A stretch of DNA of 64,000 bases from Mucilaginibacter polytrichastri (lineage in GTDB: Bacteria; Bacteroidota; Bacteroidia; Sphingobacteriales; Sphingobacteriaceae): contig NZ_MPPL01000001.1 of NCBI RefSeq assembly GCF_001911425.1, positions 3,213,494 to 3,277,493 on the forward strand, given 5' to 3'. Numbering within the stretch: the first letter of the stretch is position 1; every line of letters begins with the position of its first letter. Of this stretch, positions 35,193 through 46,100 are shown piece by piece. A program made the translations under genes and the position numbers. The notes beneath the pieces are model-generated. The model saw nothing but the letters and a program-made list of their open reading frames with translations, ran no database searches and was not told where the DNA came from.

Positions 35193-35200
35193 GGTTGTGG

Positions 35201-35863
35201 TTAAATAGTATTGATAAACTTAATAAGCTGCTGACATGCTTCAAAACTTTCCAGGATGGTTGAAAAACTATCTTTGCCGCAAAAGAATGAATCAGGATAA
35301 TATTTCCTGACAAAAAAACCTTTCATTCTCAAAAAGTCTTTTGCCGGGCTATCCTTATCAAAACCTTTTGGTACTTTTTGCAGTATTTCCTGTGCAGTTA
35401 TTCCTTCAGGAAATGTTTTGAGCAGCTTTTTGTCTTCAGCAATTTTCTTCCATGCCTCGAGATCATAATCAATTTCCTGGCGGATTTTTTTTAGCAGGTC
35501 AGGTTCAGGCTGAAACGCTCCGGCACCTATATAACATTCACCAGGATTTATTACTATGAAATATCCGGCTTGGCCGCTTTTTCTTCCGCCCTCATTTATA
35601 ATGGAATAAAAATAAGTTTTGTAAGGTGATTTATCTTTTGCAAATCGCAGATCCCTATTTAAGCGGGGGATACAATCCCGGCCCTGCAAATCTGACTGAG
35701 CAATTGACTTATCGAATTTGGATATCGCGTCGATAAGATTTTGATTAAACAGTGTGAAATCGTCCAAAGTATTCTGATAGTCAATACGATGTTTGTCGAA
35801 CCAATCTTTGTGGTTATTACCGGCGAGGCCGGTTAAGAAATCAAAACTTGATTTTTTAAGCAT
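35201..35863 (-). CDS. DUF2461 (TIGR02453-type) protein
   Basis: 220 aa with the characteristic start FDFLTGLAGNNHKDWFDKHR, then CIPRLNRDLRFAKDKSPYKTYF and GGRKSGQAGYFIVINPGECYIGAGAFQPEP. This family is cytosolic and of unknown function. First gene of a two-gene unit with the DUF1905 protein. Confidence 0.88.
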   Translation of the reverse strand: MLKKSSFDFLTGLAGNNHKDWFDKHRIDYQNTLDDFTLFNQNLIDAISKFDKSIAQSDLQGRDCIPRLNRDLRFAKDKSPYKTYFYSIINEGGRKSGQAGYFIVINPGECYIGAGAFQPEPDLLKKIRQEIDYDLEAWKKIAEDKKLLKTFPEGITAQEILQKVPKGFDKDSPAKDFLRMKGFFVRKYYPDSFFCGKDSFSTILESFEACQQLIKFINTI

Positions 35864-36462
35864 TGTAAATAGATCTGATAAAAAATATCCTGTCGCCCCT
35901 GTTTTTATGAACCGTTAAAGTATCGGTTTAGAATACTGCACAAGACAGCAGCATCTCCTTTCCAGATTAAATTAAGCTACTGCCCTAGCATTACAACAAT
36001 AGTTAATCTATATTTTTTGTTTAACTTATTTAAAGAGATTCCTCGCAACTATTAACCTTCTAATTTTATAAGAAAGAGAATTACTTTCAGCGTCGATTGC
36101 ATGAGCCTTAGGCTGACTGGCTTTCTTCGTTATAGCTGGCTAATAGCAATGCTGCCACTTACAGTAATTATCCCATTATACATGGTTAAAACACTTCGAC
36201 TATTTCCGCCTGGGGCTTTATATTATTAAACAGGTAAAAGCTAGTTACTGATACGTAAATGCCGGCCGCGCCCATAACATACAGCCCTGAACTGTATAAC
36301 CTTTTTCCTCTACCATCTGCTAAAGTTTGATTCTATAACCATTTTCAGGTAGCCGCTTTTTTAAAATCATGAAGCGCTATCAGGGCTCTCGGATATTTTT
36401 TTAACATCAATAGTTCGAAAATTTGCACATTAACCACCACTAAGTATCTTTCAAAGCAGATC
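35864..36462. other. Gene-poor spacer
   Basis: About 600 bp between the DUF2461 start and the next terminator. I find no convincing ORF, RNA or repeat. It lies within the putative ssrA island. Confidence 0.4.
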
Positions 36463-36497
36463 AAAAATGCCTTAAATGTATCATTTAAGGCATTTTT
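36463..36497. terminator. Free-standing terminator hairpin
   Basis: AAAAATGCCTTAAAT, loop GTATC, ATTTAAGGCATTTTT with T-run. No intact gene lies directly upstream on the + strand, so it probably belonged to a gene now lost. Confidence 0.8.
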
Positions 36498-36555
36498 TGT
36501 TTTCAGAAGTCACCAAAATCACCCAATAAATTGCATACTCCAGGTCATCACAGAT

Positions 36556-36795
36556 GATTCAATATTAGGCAGCATATATAAAATCAGGGGCATAAAAATA
36601 ATGTTTGATTTTGATCTTGCCTCGCTCTATGAAACTGAAAATAGAGCATTAAAACAAGCTGTAAAACGTAATATCTTATGCTTTCCAGATGATTTTATGT
36701 TTCAACTAACAAAAGCAGAATGGCAGGGAAAGGTTGTGGGACTAAGTCAGCAATTATTCCCCCCAATTAATTTAGAATTAAACTTTTATTTGTAG
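36556..36795 (+). pseudogene. ORF6N-domain gene remnant
   Basis: The frame reads [19 protein letters not shown], then [29 protein letters not shown], which is the signature of ORF6N (KilA-N-related) DNA-binding proteins of phages and mobile elements. The frame is open upstream of the track ATG (36601) but has no start codon in the expected place, and the homology ends after LTKAEWQ in an unrelated tail. I read it as a truncated relic, in keeping with a mobile-element history of the region. Confidence 0.7.
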
Positions 36796-36823
36796 GTTTG
36801 ATACGGCCAGACCGAAATCATAA

Positions 36824-39451
36824 ATGTATTTAAGAAATTCATTCTTTTCTTTTTTCTTTTGTCTTGCATTTATATTTCCTTCAAAAGCACAAATCTTTTA
36901 TGAGATAAAAGGTCAATTGATTGATACGGCAGGCAAAGCCTCAAAAGGTGAAGTAATAAACTTGGTCGACGGAAAAGACACATCCAGTAATCAAACCGAC
37001 TCACATGGTTATTTCCATTTTAATCATGTTAAATCAACTAAATTTCATTTCGAGGTAAGGAAGATGCTTTATGGCGATGTCGGCTTTATCATTCAAGATA
37101 CCGCTGGCAGGCATATTATAAAATTATCGCCGATAATTTTGAAAATGCATGCCAATATGCTTAAAGAGGTAATAATCAGGGCAAAGCCTATACCTGTCAA
37201 ATATAAAAAAGATACCATTGAATTCGATGCCAGTGCATACCGGGTAAATAAAGGGGCGCGCTTACAAGCACTACTTAAAATGTTGCCGGGCTTAAAGATA
37301 AACGAGGAAGGGAATTTCGTATTTCAAAGTGAGATTGTCAATAAAATCAAGGTCAATGGGAAGGAGTTTTTTAGCGGAGATATTAACGCACTTGCCGCTC
37401 AGCTACCGGCCGAAATTTTTAATAAGATACAACTGATCGACGATTATGGGACATTGGGCAATTTTACAGGTATAAAAACAGGCGAAACCCAAAAAACCCT
37501 CAACATCACGACTAAAGACGGCATCAATTCCGGTTCTTTTGGCAACTTCTCCCTGAACGGCGGATCTGACGACCGGCGCGGTCTGTCCGGTAATGGCAAT
37601 CTGTGGCGCGACATGCTGCAAACGTCTATAGGCGGAAATCTGAATCTTGCGGAGAATAGAGAAGGAATCAACACCGGTAGCAATGCAGTTTTATCTTACA
37701 GAAACCCCATAACCGAACATCTTAATCTGAGCACCGCCTTAAATTACAGTAAAATGCATAACAATTGGGGCATAACATCCAACAGTGAAATGGTTAATGA
37801 CCAGGGTAACATTGATAATAGTCAGAACAGCTTAAATGATGAAACAGGTAAGAGTACCATATTGAAGGCAAATCTTGACTATCGTCCCGATCCGGATAAT
37901 TTCGTCATCATATCGCCCGTGTTTCAATATCACGTGCGGAACATGACCAGCCAATTGGCTTCCCGTCAGCAAGGCTTGATCAATCAGGAACTTCGAAGTA
38001 ATGATTTGATCACCTCCAATGACCGCAGTGAAGACATTTCCATACTTGCCGGACACAACTTTAAAAGACTTGGAATATTGATGGACATGTCTTTACAAAT
38101 TAGTCAAAATAATAGCGGCTCACTGGAGAATAGAATAGATACGATTCACTACTTTGGCTCCCAAAAGATTGATTCCTTGTCAAATTTACAACTGTTAGCC
38201 ACCAATAAGTCAACACGGATTAATTATAAACTCTCTGCCAGTAAATTACTCAGCGCCAATAGTAAATTAGACCTTGTTTATAGTTATTTGAAATGGGATC
38301 AAAATAGTTCTTTAGTAACAGAAAAGTCTGACCGGGGAGTGCCGACCGAAGTAGATTCGCTTAGCCAGGCTTACCAGTCTGTAATCGTTACCCAAAACTT
38401 AAATTTTAGTTATAACTATAACAGCGGCAAGCTAAGTGCCAGCGTAGGAGCTGTTCTGCAGCCCGGTTCGATTACTTTTTCACTTGATGACCAAATCGCA
38501 AAATCAAGAAATACCTATTTTAATATAGCCCCGCTCATGAAAGTTAACTATCTGTTTTCGGAAAGTTCTTCATTGGAAATTAAATCTTTCAGCGACATTA
38601 TTTTTCCCACAACCGATCAGTTAAGGCCGGTAGCGGACGTTAGAAATCCCCAAAACACTGTCGTGGGCAATCCTGATTTAAAGCCTGCGGTTAATCAATC
38701 AATCAATGTCAAGTATAATTTCTTCAATCAAAAGCATAATCAGAATTTGTCGTTAAGAGCCGGTGCGACTTTGATTAAAAATCAGGTCGTCAGCAATATC
38801 CTTTTTATCAATGATACCTTGAATAACCTGAAACAAGTAACTCACTATCTTAACACCAACGGAACGTACAATATTTCCATAGGCTATAATTTTACTGCTC
38901 CACTTACAACCATTGGAAAACAGGCATTAAATCTCGATCTGGATGGTAACTCGGTGTTAAGAAAAAATATATTCTACTCCGAGGGTATTAAAAATCAGGG
39001 CCGGATAACGAATATCGATCAGTCGGTTCGAATCTGGATCAACCTAGCCAATCTTTCCCTAAGCAGTTCTGTCACCTATAATTATTATCACACGCTTTAT
39101 AACCAAACGTCACAGATTGCTGGTAACGTGAATACCTTTCTCTATCGTTTAAGAAGCCAGGTGGAAATAGCAAAGAATTTCTCCCTGAATTGTGATGCCA
39201 GTAAACAGGTTATTTACGGCATTTCCTCCGCTGTCAATACAGATCATCTGATCATCAATGCAGGTCTGGCACAGCAATTTTTCAAAAACAGACTTACACT
39301 AAGTTTTCAGGTCAATGATTTATTTAACCAAGGAAATAATTTGCAGTACTATGCTGATAATAATACAACGACTGATGTTACCAGAAAAAGCATTACCCGT
39401 TTCGTACTTTTAACTTTAAGCACCACGTTAGAGAAATTTAGCAAAAGATAA
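36824..39451 (+). CDS. TonB-receptor-like outer membrane beta-barrel protein
   Basis: 875 aa with a signal peptide (FFSFFFCLAFIFPSKAQ), a carboxypeptidase-regulatory-like beta-sandwich (GQLIDTAGKASKGEVINL, TDSHGYFHF) and then a plug-like region (GARLQALLKMLPGLKINEEGNFVF, KIKVNGKEFFSGD). A long barrel rich in alternating aromatic strands follows and ends in a strand with FVLLTLSTTLEKFSKR. This group (outer membrane protein beta-barrel, GLPGLI-linked type) often lacks a clear TonB box. Ligand unknown. It is not paired with a SusD gene. Confidence 0.85.
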   Translation: MYLRNSFFSFFFCLAFIFPSKAQIFYEIKGQLIDTAGKASKGEVINLVDGKDTSSNQTDSHGYFHFNHVKSTKFHFEVRKMLYGDVGFIIQDTAGRHIIKLSPIILKMHANMLKEVIIRAKPIPVKYKKDTIEFDASAYRVNKGARLQALLKMLPGLKINEEGNFVFQSEIVNKIKVNGKEFFSGDINALAAQLPAEIFNKIQLIDDYGTLGNFTGIKTGETQKTLNITTKDGINSGSFGNFSLNGGSDDRRGLSGNGNLWRDMLQTSIGGNLNLAENREGINTGSNAVLSYRNPITEHLNLSTALNYSKMHNNWGITSNSEMVNDQGNIDNSQNSLNDETGKSTILKANLDYRPDPDNFVIISPVFQYHVRNMTSQLASRQQGLINQELRSNDLITSNDRSEDISILAGHNFKRLGILMDMSLQISQNNSGSLENRIDTIHYFGSQKIDSLSNLQLLATNKSTRINYKLSASKLLSANSKLDLVYSYLKWDQNSSLVTEKSDRGVPTEVDSLSQAYQSVIVTQNLNFSYNYNSGKLSASVGAVLQPGSITFSLDDQIAKSRNTYFNIAPLMKVNYLFSESSSLEIKSFSDIIFPTTDQLRPVADVRNPQNTVVGNPDLKPAVNQSINVKYNFFNQKHNQNLSLRAGATLIKNQVVSNILFINDTLNNLKQVTHYLNTNGTYNISIGYNFTAPLTTIGKQALNLDLDGNSVLRKNIFYSEGIKNQGRITNIDQSVRIWINLANLSLSSSVTYNYYHTLYNQTSQIAGNVNTFLYRLRSQVEIAKNFSLNCDASKQVIYGISSAVNTDHLIINAGLAQQFFKNRLTLSFQVNDLFNQGNNLQYYADNNTTTDVTRKSITRFVLLTLSTTLEKFSKR

Positions 39452-39706
39452 AGATTTAATTGTTTTGGTGGTTTTAATCAGCGTGTTATCGCGTCGGGTA
39501 CACGCGATCTTCACAAAGGGCAGTTCCGGATTTTTAGCTAAAATCCAGGCAACCTCATTTTAACGATAAGGCCGATCTTAAAAATGGCATAATGTATGGA
39601 TAGTTGATCTGAGTTATCTGGAAACCATGTTATGAAAATGCTTAAAGCAATTGTTTACAGCGCAATTATTTAATTGAAATTTTACAAAAAATTATTTTCT
39701 GACATC
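39452..39706. other. Spacer upstream of the lectin promoter
   Basis: About 255 bp with no ORF or clear structure; I see no terminator for the receptor gene here. Confidence 0.4.
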
Positions 39707-39736
39707 TTGCTTTTCTAAATGATATAGTTAAATTTG
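39707..39736 (+). promoter_or_regulatory. Promoter of the B-lectin gene
   Basis: TTG (39707-39709) and TAAATTTG (39729-39736, perfect) separated by 19 bp, the standard Bacteroidota spacing. The 5' UTR would be about 30 nt. Confidence 0.7.
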
Positions 39737-39774
39737 ATTATTCTAAATTAAATAATTAACCTAAAGTTATCAAA

Positions 39775-40269
39775 ATGAAAAAAATCGCATTACTTTTTGC
39801 GTTCGTATCTCTGATTTGCCTTAGCTTCAAATCAAATGCCCAAATTACTGTTCCTGGTACTACTGATGTGATCCAAGCTGGTGGCCGCATCGGGGTTAAT
39901 GAACGGGTTTACTCCTCAAATCGCCAATACTTTTTAACTTACCAAGATGACTCCAACCTTTGCCTTTATAAGGTCGGTATGTCACAGGCGTTATGGTCAT
40001 CAGGCAGTGTTCACAGTGCGCCAATGTATGCGTTGTTCGATCAATACATGAACATCATAATTTATGCTGCCGGAGGTGAGATCTGGAGAACGAATGGTGG
40101 CGCTCAGGCAGCTATTCCTCCTGGTCCGGGCGGCCCTTATTTCTACTGGGTTGTACAGAATGACGGTAATTTTGTTGTTTATTATAATATCCCAGGCTTC
40201 CCGGCTGACTCTAAAAGCACAAATACGGCAGGTGGTGTGGTAACCAAGCATAATCACCAAATTCGATAA
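39775..40269 (+). CDS. Secreted bulb-type (B-) lectin domain protein
   Basis: 164 aa with a signal peptide (MKKIALLFAFVSLICLSFKSNAQ). The mature protein is a single B-lectin-like beta-prism. The mannose-site pattern QxDxNxVxY appears as QDDSNLCLY and as a perfect QNDGNFVVY, with a degraded third copy (DQYMNIIIY) between them. ALWSSGS and EIWRTNG are the usual W-T/S strand ends. It could bind mannose-like sugars at the cell surface or act as a bacteriocin-like lectin (lectin-like bacteriocins are known in other phyla). No sorting domain. It stands alone between a good promoter and a strong terminator. Confidence 0.8.
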   Translation: MKKIALLFAFVSLICLSFKSNAQITVPGTTDVIQAGGRIGVNERVYSSNRQYFLTYQDDSNLCLYKVGMSQALWSSGSVHSAPMYALFDQYMNIIIYAAGGEIWRTNGGAQAAIPPGPGGPYFYWVVQNDGNFVVYYNIPGFPADSKSTNTAGGVVTKHNHQIR

Positions 40270-40284
40270 CTATTTGTCTAAAAC

Positions 40285-40343
40285 ATTTAATGAAAAAAAT
40301 AAACCCGGTTATTAAATGACCGGGTTTATTTTTTTCATTAAAT
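40285..40343. terminator. Terminator after the lectin gene
   Basis: ATTTAATGAAAAAAATAAAC and the mirrored GTTTATTTTTTTCATTAAAT enclose an ACCCGGT/ACCGGGT top, a stem of about 25 bp with T-run. Confidence 0.88.
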
Positions 40344-40676
40344 TAATTTAAGGGTGGAGGTCAACCCTGTGGCATTCATAAAACAAACCGGAAACTAGGT
40401 AATGAAAACAATATTGCGATAAAAGCGACATAACTTTTGTTTCTGAGTGTTTGGTAGTACCTTATTGAATCAACGATCCAAATCCAAAGTGTTTCAAATT
40501 ATTGAATAGATCTTTCGAAAGTGTAAGTATAGCTCACTTTATCGCAAAGCAGCCTGTTGGCGGCCAACCCGTTTTTTTTCAGTGTATGGATATAAATTAG
40601 GTCATCAAAGTGGTATTTTTATTAACTTTTAAAGCTTCTGTTATGAGCACAAATGTTGGTATGCTATGACTAAATA
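40344..40676. other. Spacer between convergent lectin and GNAT-nitrilase genes
   Basis: About 330 bp; I see no gene, RNA or strong repeat. Confidence 0.4.
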
Positions 40677-42248
40677 CTATTTTTTGCTTTTATTGATAAG
40701 CTTATAAATGTCGAGCCTCCGATCTTTTAGATTCCTTACCGCCCCGAAACTATGCAGTTCCTTTAAGAGATCAACATCTACATCAGCAATAAGTGTTGTT
40801 TCGGTATTGGGGGTAGCTTCGGCCTTAATACCATTACTCGGAAAAGAAAAATCAGAAGGAGTAAAGACTGCAGACTGCGCATATTGAATATCCATATTAT
40901 GAACTTTAGGTAAATTGCCTACACTACCTGCAATTGCCACATAACATTCATTTTCAATAGCCCTGGCTTGCGCACAGCTACGTACACGGGTATAACCATT
41001 TTGCGTATCTGTCATAAAGGGAACGAATAAGATCTGCATTCCTTCCTCGGCCAGTAAACGAGGTAGTTCCGGGAACTCGACATCATAACAAATTAAAATA
41101 CCGATTTTGCCACAGTCTGTATCGTAGGTTGAAATGGTATCACCGCCAACCATGCCCCAGGCACTTTGCTCAGCCGGCGTCAGGTGTATCTTCCGGTACA
41201 TCTCATAAGAGCCATCTCTGCGACACAGGTAACCTACATTCTGCAACACACCATCTTCCATAAACGGCATGCTCCCTGTTATGATATTGATGTTATAGCT
41301 AATTGCGTACTCCATAAACTTATCACGAAGCGGTATGGTAAAATTTGCAATCTCGCGCATGGCATCTGCACCACTCAGGTGGTTATAGGCTGTCATCAGG
41401 GGGGCGTTAAACAATTCTGGAAATAAAACAAAATCACTCTGATAATCACTGATCACATCTACGAAAAATTCAATTTGTTCGCAAAGAGACTCCATATTAG
41501 GGAAAGGCCTCATTTGCCATTGAACCAGTCCTAACCGGATAATGGATTTTTTGGAATTAATATGCGCAGCCTCTTCATTATAATAAATATTGTTCCATTC
41601 CAATAACGAAGCATATTCAAGCGACTGGGTATCGCCAGGCAAGTAGCCTTTTAAAATTTTGCGGACGTGAAAATCATTTGCCAGCTGAAAAGACAAAGTC
41701 GGATCATGTATTTCTTTACCCTTAACTTTTTCCAAATAGGCTTTTGGGGTCAGCTTATCTGCATAGTTTTTATACTTCGGAATACGTCCTCCTGCAATAA
41801 TAGCCCGCAGGTTGTGCCTTTCGCATATCTCTTTACGTGCATCGTACAAGCGCCGCCCGATACGCATGCCCCGGAAATCCGGATGTACAAAAAAATCTAT
41901 ACCATAGAGTACATCACCTTTTTCATCATAAGTTGAAAAAGTGTAATTACCGGTAATTTGGGCATACGTATGTTTATCACCAAACTTTTCATAATCAACA
42001 ATGAGGGAAAGGGCGCAACCAGCAATGTGTCCATTGACCAGGATGCAGATCTGCCCTTCCGGAAACAGCTCAACTAATTTGCTAATGTGGCTCTCGCCCC
42101 AAGTAGATGCTCCTTCCCATTCTGAATAAGCTTCTACCATCGATGCTTTCAGGCCCAGGTAATCATACTTGGTGAGGGTGCGCAGCTCAATTTTGAGGTC
42201 TTCGTTTTTTGTCTCTTTTTCCATTTTGTGTTTTGTCCGAAGGCTCAT
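40677..42248 (-). CDS. GNAT N-acetyltransferase fused to a carbon-nitrogen hydrolase
   Basis: 523 aa. Residues about 15-215 form a GNAT domain (YGIDFFVHPDFRGMRIGRRLYDARKEI is the acetyl-CoA motif A). Residues about 230-515 form a nitrilase domain with the triad Glu in VLFPELFN, Lys in YRKIHLTPAE and Cys in GILICYDVEFPEL. The fusion is a known architecture; which amide is cleaved and which amine acetylated is unknown. The second Met (MEKETKNED, eight codons in) is an equally good start. Monocistronic. Confidence 0.9.
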   Translation of the reverse strand: MSLRTKHKMEKETKNEDLKIELRTLTKYDYLGLKASMVEAYSEWEGASTWGESHISKLVELFPEGQICILVNGHIAGCALSLIVDYEKFGDKHTYAQITGNYTFSTYDEKGDVLYGIDFFVHPDFRGMRIGRRLYDARKEICERHNLRAIIAGGRIPKYKNYADKLTPKAYLEKVKGKEIHDPTLSFQLANDFHVRKILKGYLPGDTQSLEYASLLEWNNIYYNEEAAHINSKKSIIRLGLVQWQMRPFPNMESLCEQIEFFVDVISDYQSDFVLFPELFNAPLMTAYNHLSGADAMREIANFTIPLRDKFMEYAISYNINIITGSMPFMEDGVLQNVGYLCRRDGSYEMYRKIHLTPAEQSAWGMVGGDTISTYDTDCGKIGILICYDVEFPELPRLLAEEGMQILFVPFMTDTQNGYTRVRSCAQARAIENECYVAIAGSVGNLPKVHNMDIQYAQSAVFTPSDFSFPSNGIKAEATPNTETTLIADVDVDLLKELHSFGAVRNLKDRRLDIYKLINKSKK

Positions 42249-43185
42249 TGTTATACCTTGTCTACAAATAAAGGCTTTATAACGTTAAAAGTTTTATTGC
42301 CTTATTGAATTCATTTGCTTACACGTAACTATTTTACATCCTTATTGCTGCCTGCTGGCATAGATGCATGCTAATGACACACGTCCAGAAATCTATAAAT
42401 CCCCCGATAGCAACGGGTATGGATGTTGCTCAGAAGCGGTGTTATTTGGCTTTTTGTTCCATCTGTTCGATGATCTTATAATTACGAGGATAATAAACAA
42501 TGCAAAGTGCATAGCCATTCCGATATTAGTCTATTCTTTAATATACTGTGACTGAAGGCAGTAACAAACAATAATCGCGACTGCTTTTATATTAAGCATT
42601 TGGTTATCAATACAAATAGATACAATTTAATTAATCCTATAGATTTAGTAGAATTAATTGTAGCTTTGTCAAGGTTTGTTGCACAGATCAACACTAGGCA
42701 TGTAATAATATTCTATTGAAAGCGGATAATGTGATCAATGTAATAACAATTAGTCACAAGAATTTATTAGGATGCTTAGTACTTATATAATTTATAATTG
42801 TGTTATCGAAATTTCCATACATGATTAGCAGCTTACAAACCGGATAATATATATAATAAATGATTAATATACTGGATGGTCTGATAAGCCTATCCATAAA
42901 CAATAATGAAAACGAACGCCTACCCCCACCAACGTAAAAACATATCACACCAGAAATCTTATATCCTGGGATATAAATGTTATGCGTCATTTTCACATCT
43001 GAGCATCTTACGATGTTGTTGCTGATCCCGCCGATAATCTTTTAGTTAATACCCGCTTAAGGCTGGCGCCCCGCTTAGGTTATCACCAATAAATCATTTT
43101 TTTAATAAAACATACTTACCCGGAGAGCCCTAAATACGCTCATCCCACTATTGTATGCTTTATAAATCTGCTAAAAATTAAAACT
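42249..43185. other. Long AT-rich spacer upstream of susC
   Basis: About 940 bp. The track ORFs here have unlikely composition and no recognisable motif. A regulator of the SusCD pair is absent. I find no confident consensus promoter right before the SusC ATG. Confidence 0.4.
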
Positions 43186-46100
43186 ATGCTAAAAATTTAC
43201 AAATTCATAATGGCATTTGCGTTGCCATTAATTTTCGCTCAAACGCTTTACGCACAGTCTGTGGTGGTAAGTGGAGTTATTACATCCAAGTCAGACGGAC
43301 TTCCATTACCAGGCGTTAGTATATTGATAAAGGGAACTACCACGGGTACCCAAACAGATATCGATGGTAAGTTTACCTTACATCCCCACATTAACGATGT
43401 TATCAGGGTATCATTCACCGGTCTTTCCACGCAGGAAATCACTATAAAACAAGCAGAAACTAATTTACAAATTGCATTGCTGGATGGGCAGAATGCACTT
43501 AACGAGGTGGTTGTAACGGCACTTAACATCTCTAAAGACAAAAAGTCGTTAGGGTATACCGTGCAGGGCTTAAAATCTAAGGATATATCCGAAGCTAAAG
43601 AAACCAACCTGGTTAATGCTTTAAGCGGTAAAATTGCAGGTGTAAACGTAACAAACAGTCAGGGCGATATGGGGTCATCACGAATTGTTATTCGCGGTGA
43701 AACCTCTATTTCTGGTCCTAACCAGCCTCTATTTGTGGTTGATGGTGTACCTGTTGATAACAGCCAGTTTTTAGGCACAGGCGGTTCCAGAGATTTTGCT
43801 AACGGTGTAGCTGATATTAATTCGGAAGATATTGAGTCACTTACCGTACTCAAAGGACCAAATGCTGCTGCGCTTTACGGTTACAGGGCGGCAAACGGCG
43901 TTATATTAATTAAAACTAAAAATGGCAAAGGTTCTAAAGGTTTAGGCGTTACCATCAACTCAAATACCTCATTTTCAAACATTCTGGGCTTGCCTAAATA
44001 TCAAAACGAATATGGCCAGGGTTCAAATGGTAAATTTAGCTATGTTGACGGCAAAGGCGGAGGCGTTAATGATGGTATTGATGAAAGCTGGGGGCCGGCA
44101 CTTAACGGGCAGCTGATACCTCAATTTAATTCAAATGGTGTGGCTGTGCCTTTTGTTGCGCATCCGGATAATGTACGCAGTTTCTTTAAAACAGGTGTTA
44201 CTTTAAATAATGGAGTTTCGCTAGCAAGCTCTGGCGATAAATATGATTTTCGCCTGGGTTATAATAACCTTCATCAAACCGGTGTAATTCCAAACTCAGA
44301 ACAAGGCCGAAATTCATTTATACTGAATGCTACTTATAGAATTACACCCAAACTAACCTTAACAACTGTTGCCAATTATATTAAAGATGATGCAGCCAAT
44401 TTACCAGGATCGGGCGGTAGAAGAGCTACCAGCACCATGTTACAGTTTACCTGGTTTGGCCGCCAGGTTGATGTAAGCCAGTTAAAAAACTACATAAATG
44501 CCAATGGCAACACCTTTAACTGGAACAACAGCTATTACAGCAACCCATACTTTATGGCTTATGAAAATACAGTTGGCCAGACAAAAAACCGATTTATAGG
44601 AAGCGCCGAATTAAACTACAAGATTATAGACGGCTTATCGGCAAACTTCCGCACGGGTACAGATTATTACAACGACCGCCGCAAGATAAAAATAGCTTAC
44701 GGTACCAACGGTACACCCTATGGATCATACGAAGAAGATGCCTATGACGTTAGCGAAACTAATACCGAAGGCAGGTTGCAATACACCAAAAAATTAAATA
44801 AAGATTTCTCGATAGATGCTTTGCTGGGTGGTAACATACAAGCAAACTCTTTTGAAGAAAACGACCAAAAGGCACCTAAACTGGCTGTTAGCGGTTTGTA
44901 CACACTAAGCAATTCGCGCGACCCGCTGATCTCTTCAAATGTTTTCAGTAAATATAAAACGTATAGCTATTTCGCATCGGGCCAACTTGGTTTCAGAAAC
45001 TATGCATTTTTAAATTTTACTGCCCGTAATGATTGGTCGTCTACCCTGCCAAAAGCAAGTTTATCTTACTTCTATCCTTCTGTTAACGGAAGTTTAGTAT
45101 TATCAGAAGCCCTGGATATTAAAAGCAACGTGTTGAGTTATTTAAAACTGCGCGGCGGCTGGTCTAAAGTAGGTAAGCCAACTACGCCCTACCAGTTGAT
45201 CAATACATACGACTTTACCGCTCCCTTCGGCACTAATCCGCAGCAAAGCGCTAACAGTACAGATCTTAATCCAAACTTAAAGCCAGAGACCACCACATCT
45301 GCAGAGGCCGGATTTGAAGCAGCCTTTTTTAATAACAGGATACGTTTAGATGCAACCATTTACAATACCAACACTATTAACCAAATACTTAATGTTAATG
45401 TAAGCCAATCTACCGGCTATATCCAAAAACTTATTAACGGCGGTAAAATCAATAACAAAGGTTTAGAGGTACAATTAGGTTTAACCCCGGTAAAAGTTAA
45501 AGATTTTAGCTGGGATGTTAATGTAAATTATTCGCGCAACAAAAGTAAAGTTGTTTCATTGGATAACACGGCCAGTTTACAAAGCTACCTGTTAGGCTCA
45601 GACGGTACAGTACAGGTATTGGCAGCAGTAGGCAAGCCTTATGGCTCTATTTACGGGCTTGACTTTCAACGCAATGCCAACGGACAAGTTATTGTAAACG
45701 CAGATGGTACACCTGCTGTTAACCCTACCATACAATATTTAGGGAAATACACTCCAGACTGGCTGGGAAGTATTAATAATAGCTTTACCTATAAGAACTT
45801 TAACTTAAGTGTACTGATAGATGCACACGTAGGCGGCTCGATCTATTCGGGAACCAATGCCACAGGCACTTATACGGGTATCTTGGCATCAACCCTACCA
45901 GGTCGCGGTGCAAATAACGGTGGTATAGGTTATTATACAGTAGGTTCTACTAATATTGCAACAAACGCTTCGGCAGGCCCTAATGGCGAAACTGTTAATC
46001 ACGATGGTATAATTTACAACGGCGTAAATGCCAATGGCAGCCAAAACACCACAATTATATCAGCACAGTCCTACTATAAATCGCTTACCAATGCTGATGC

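Noticed and set aside
42364-42555. 63-aa ORF in the spacer before susC
   Set aside because: No motif, no promoter, unlikely composition.
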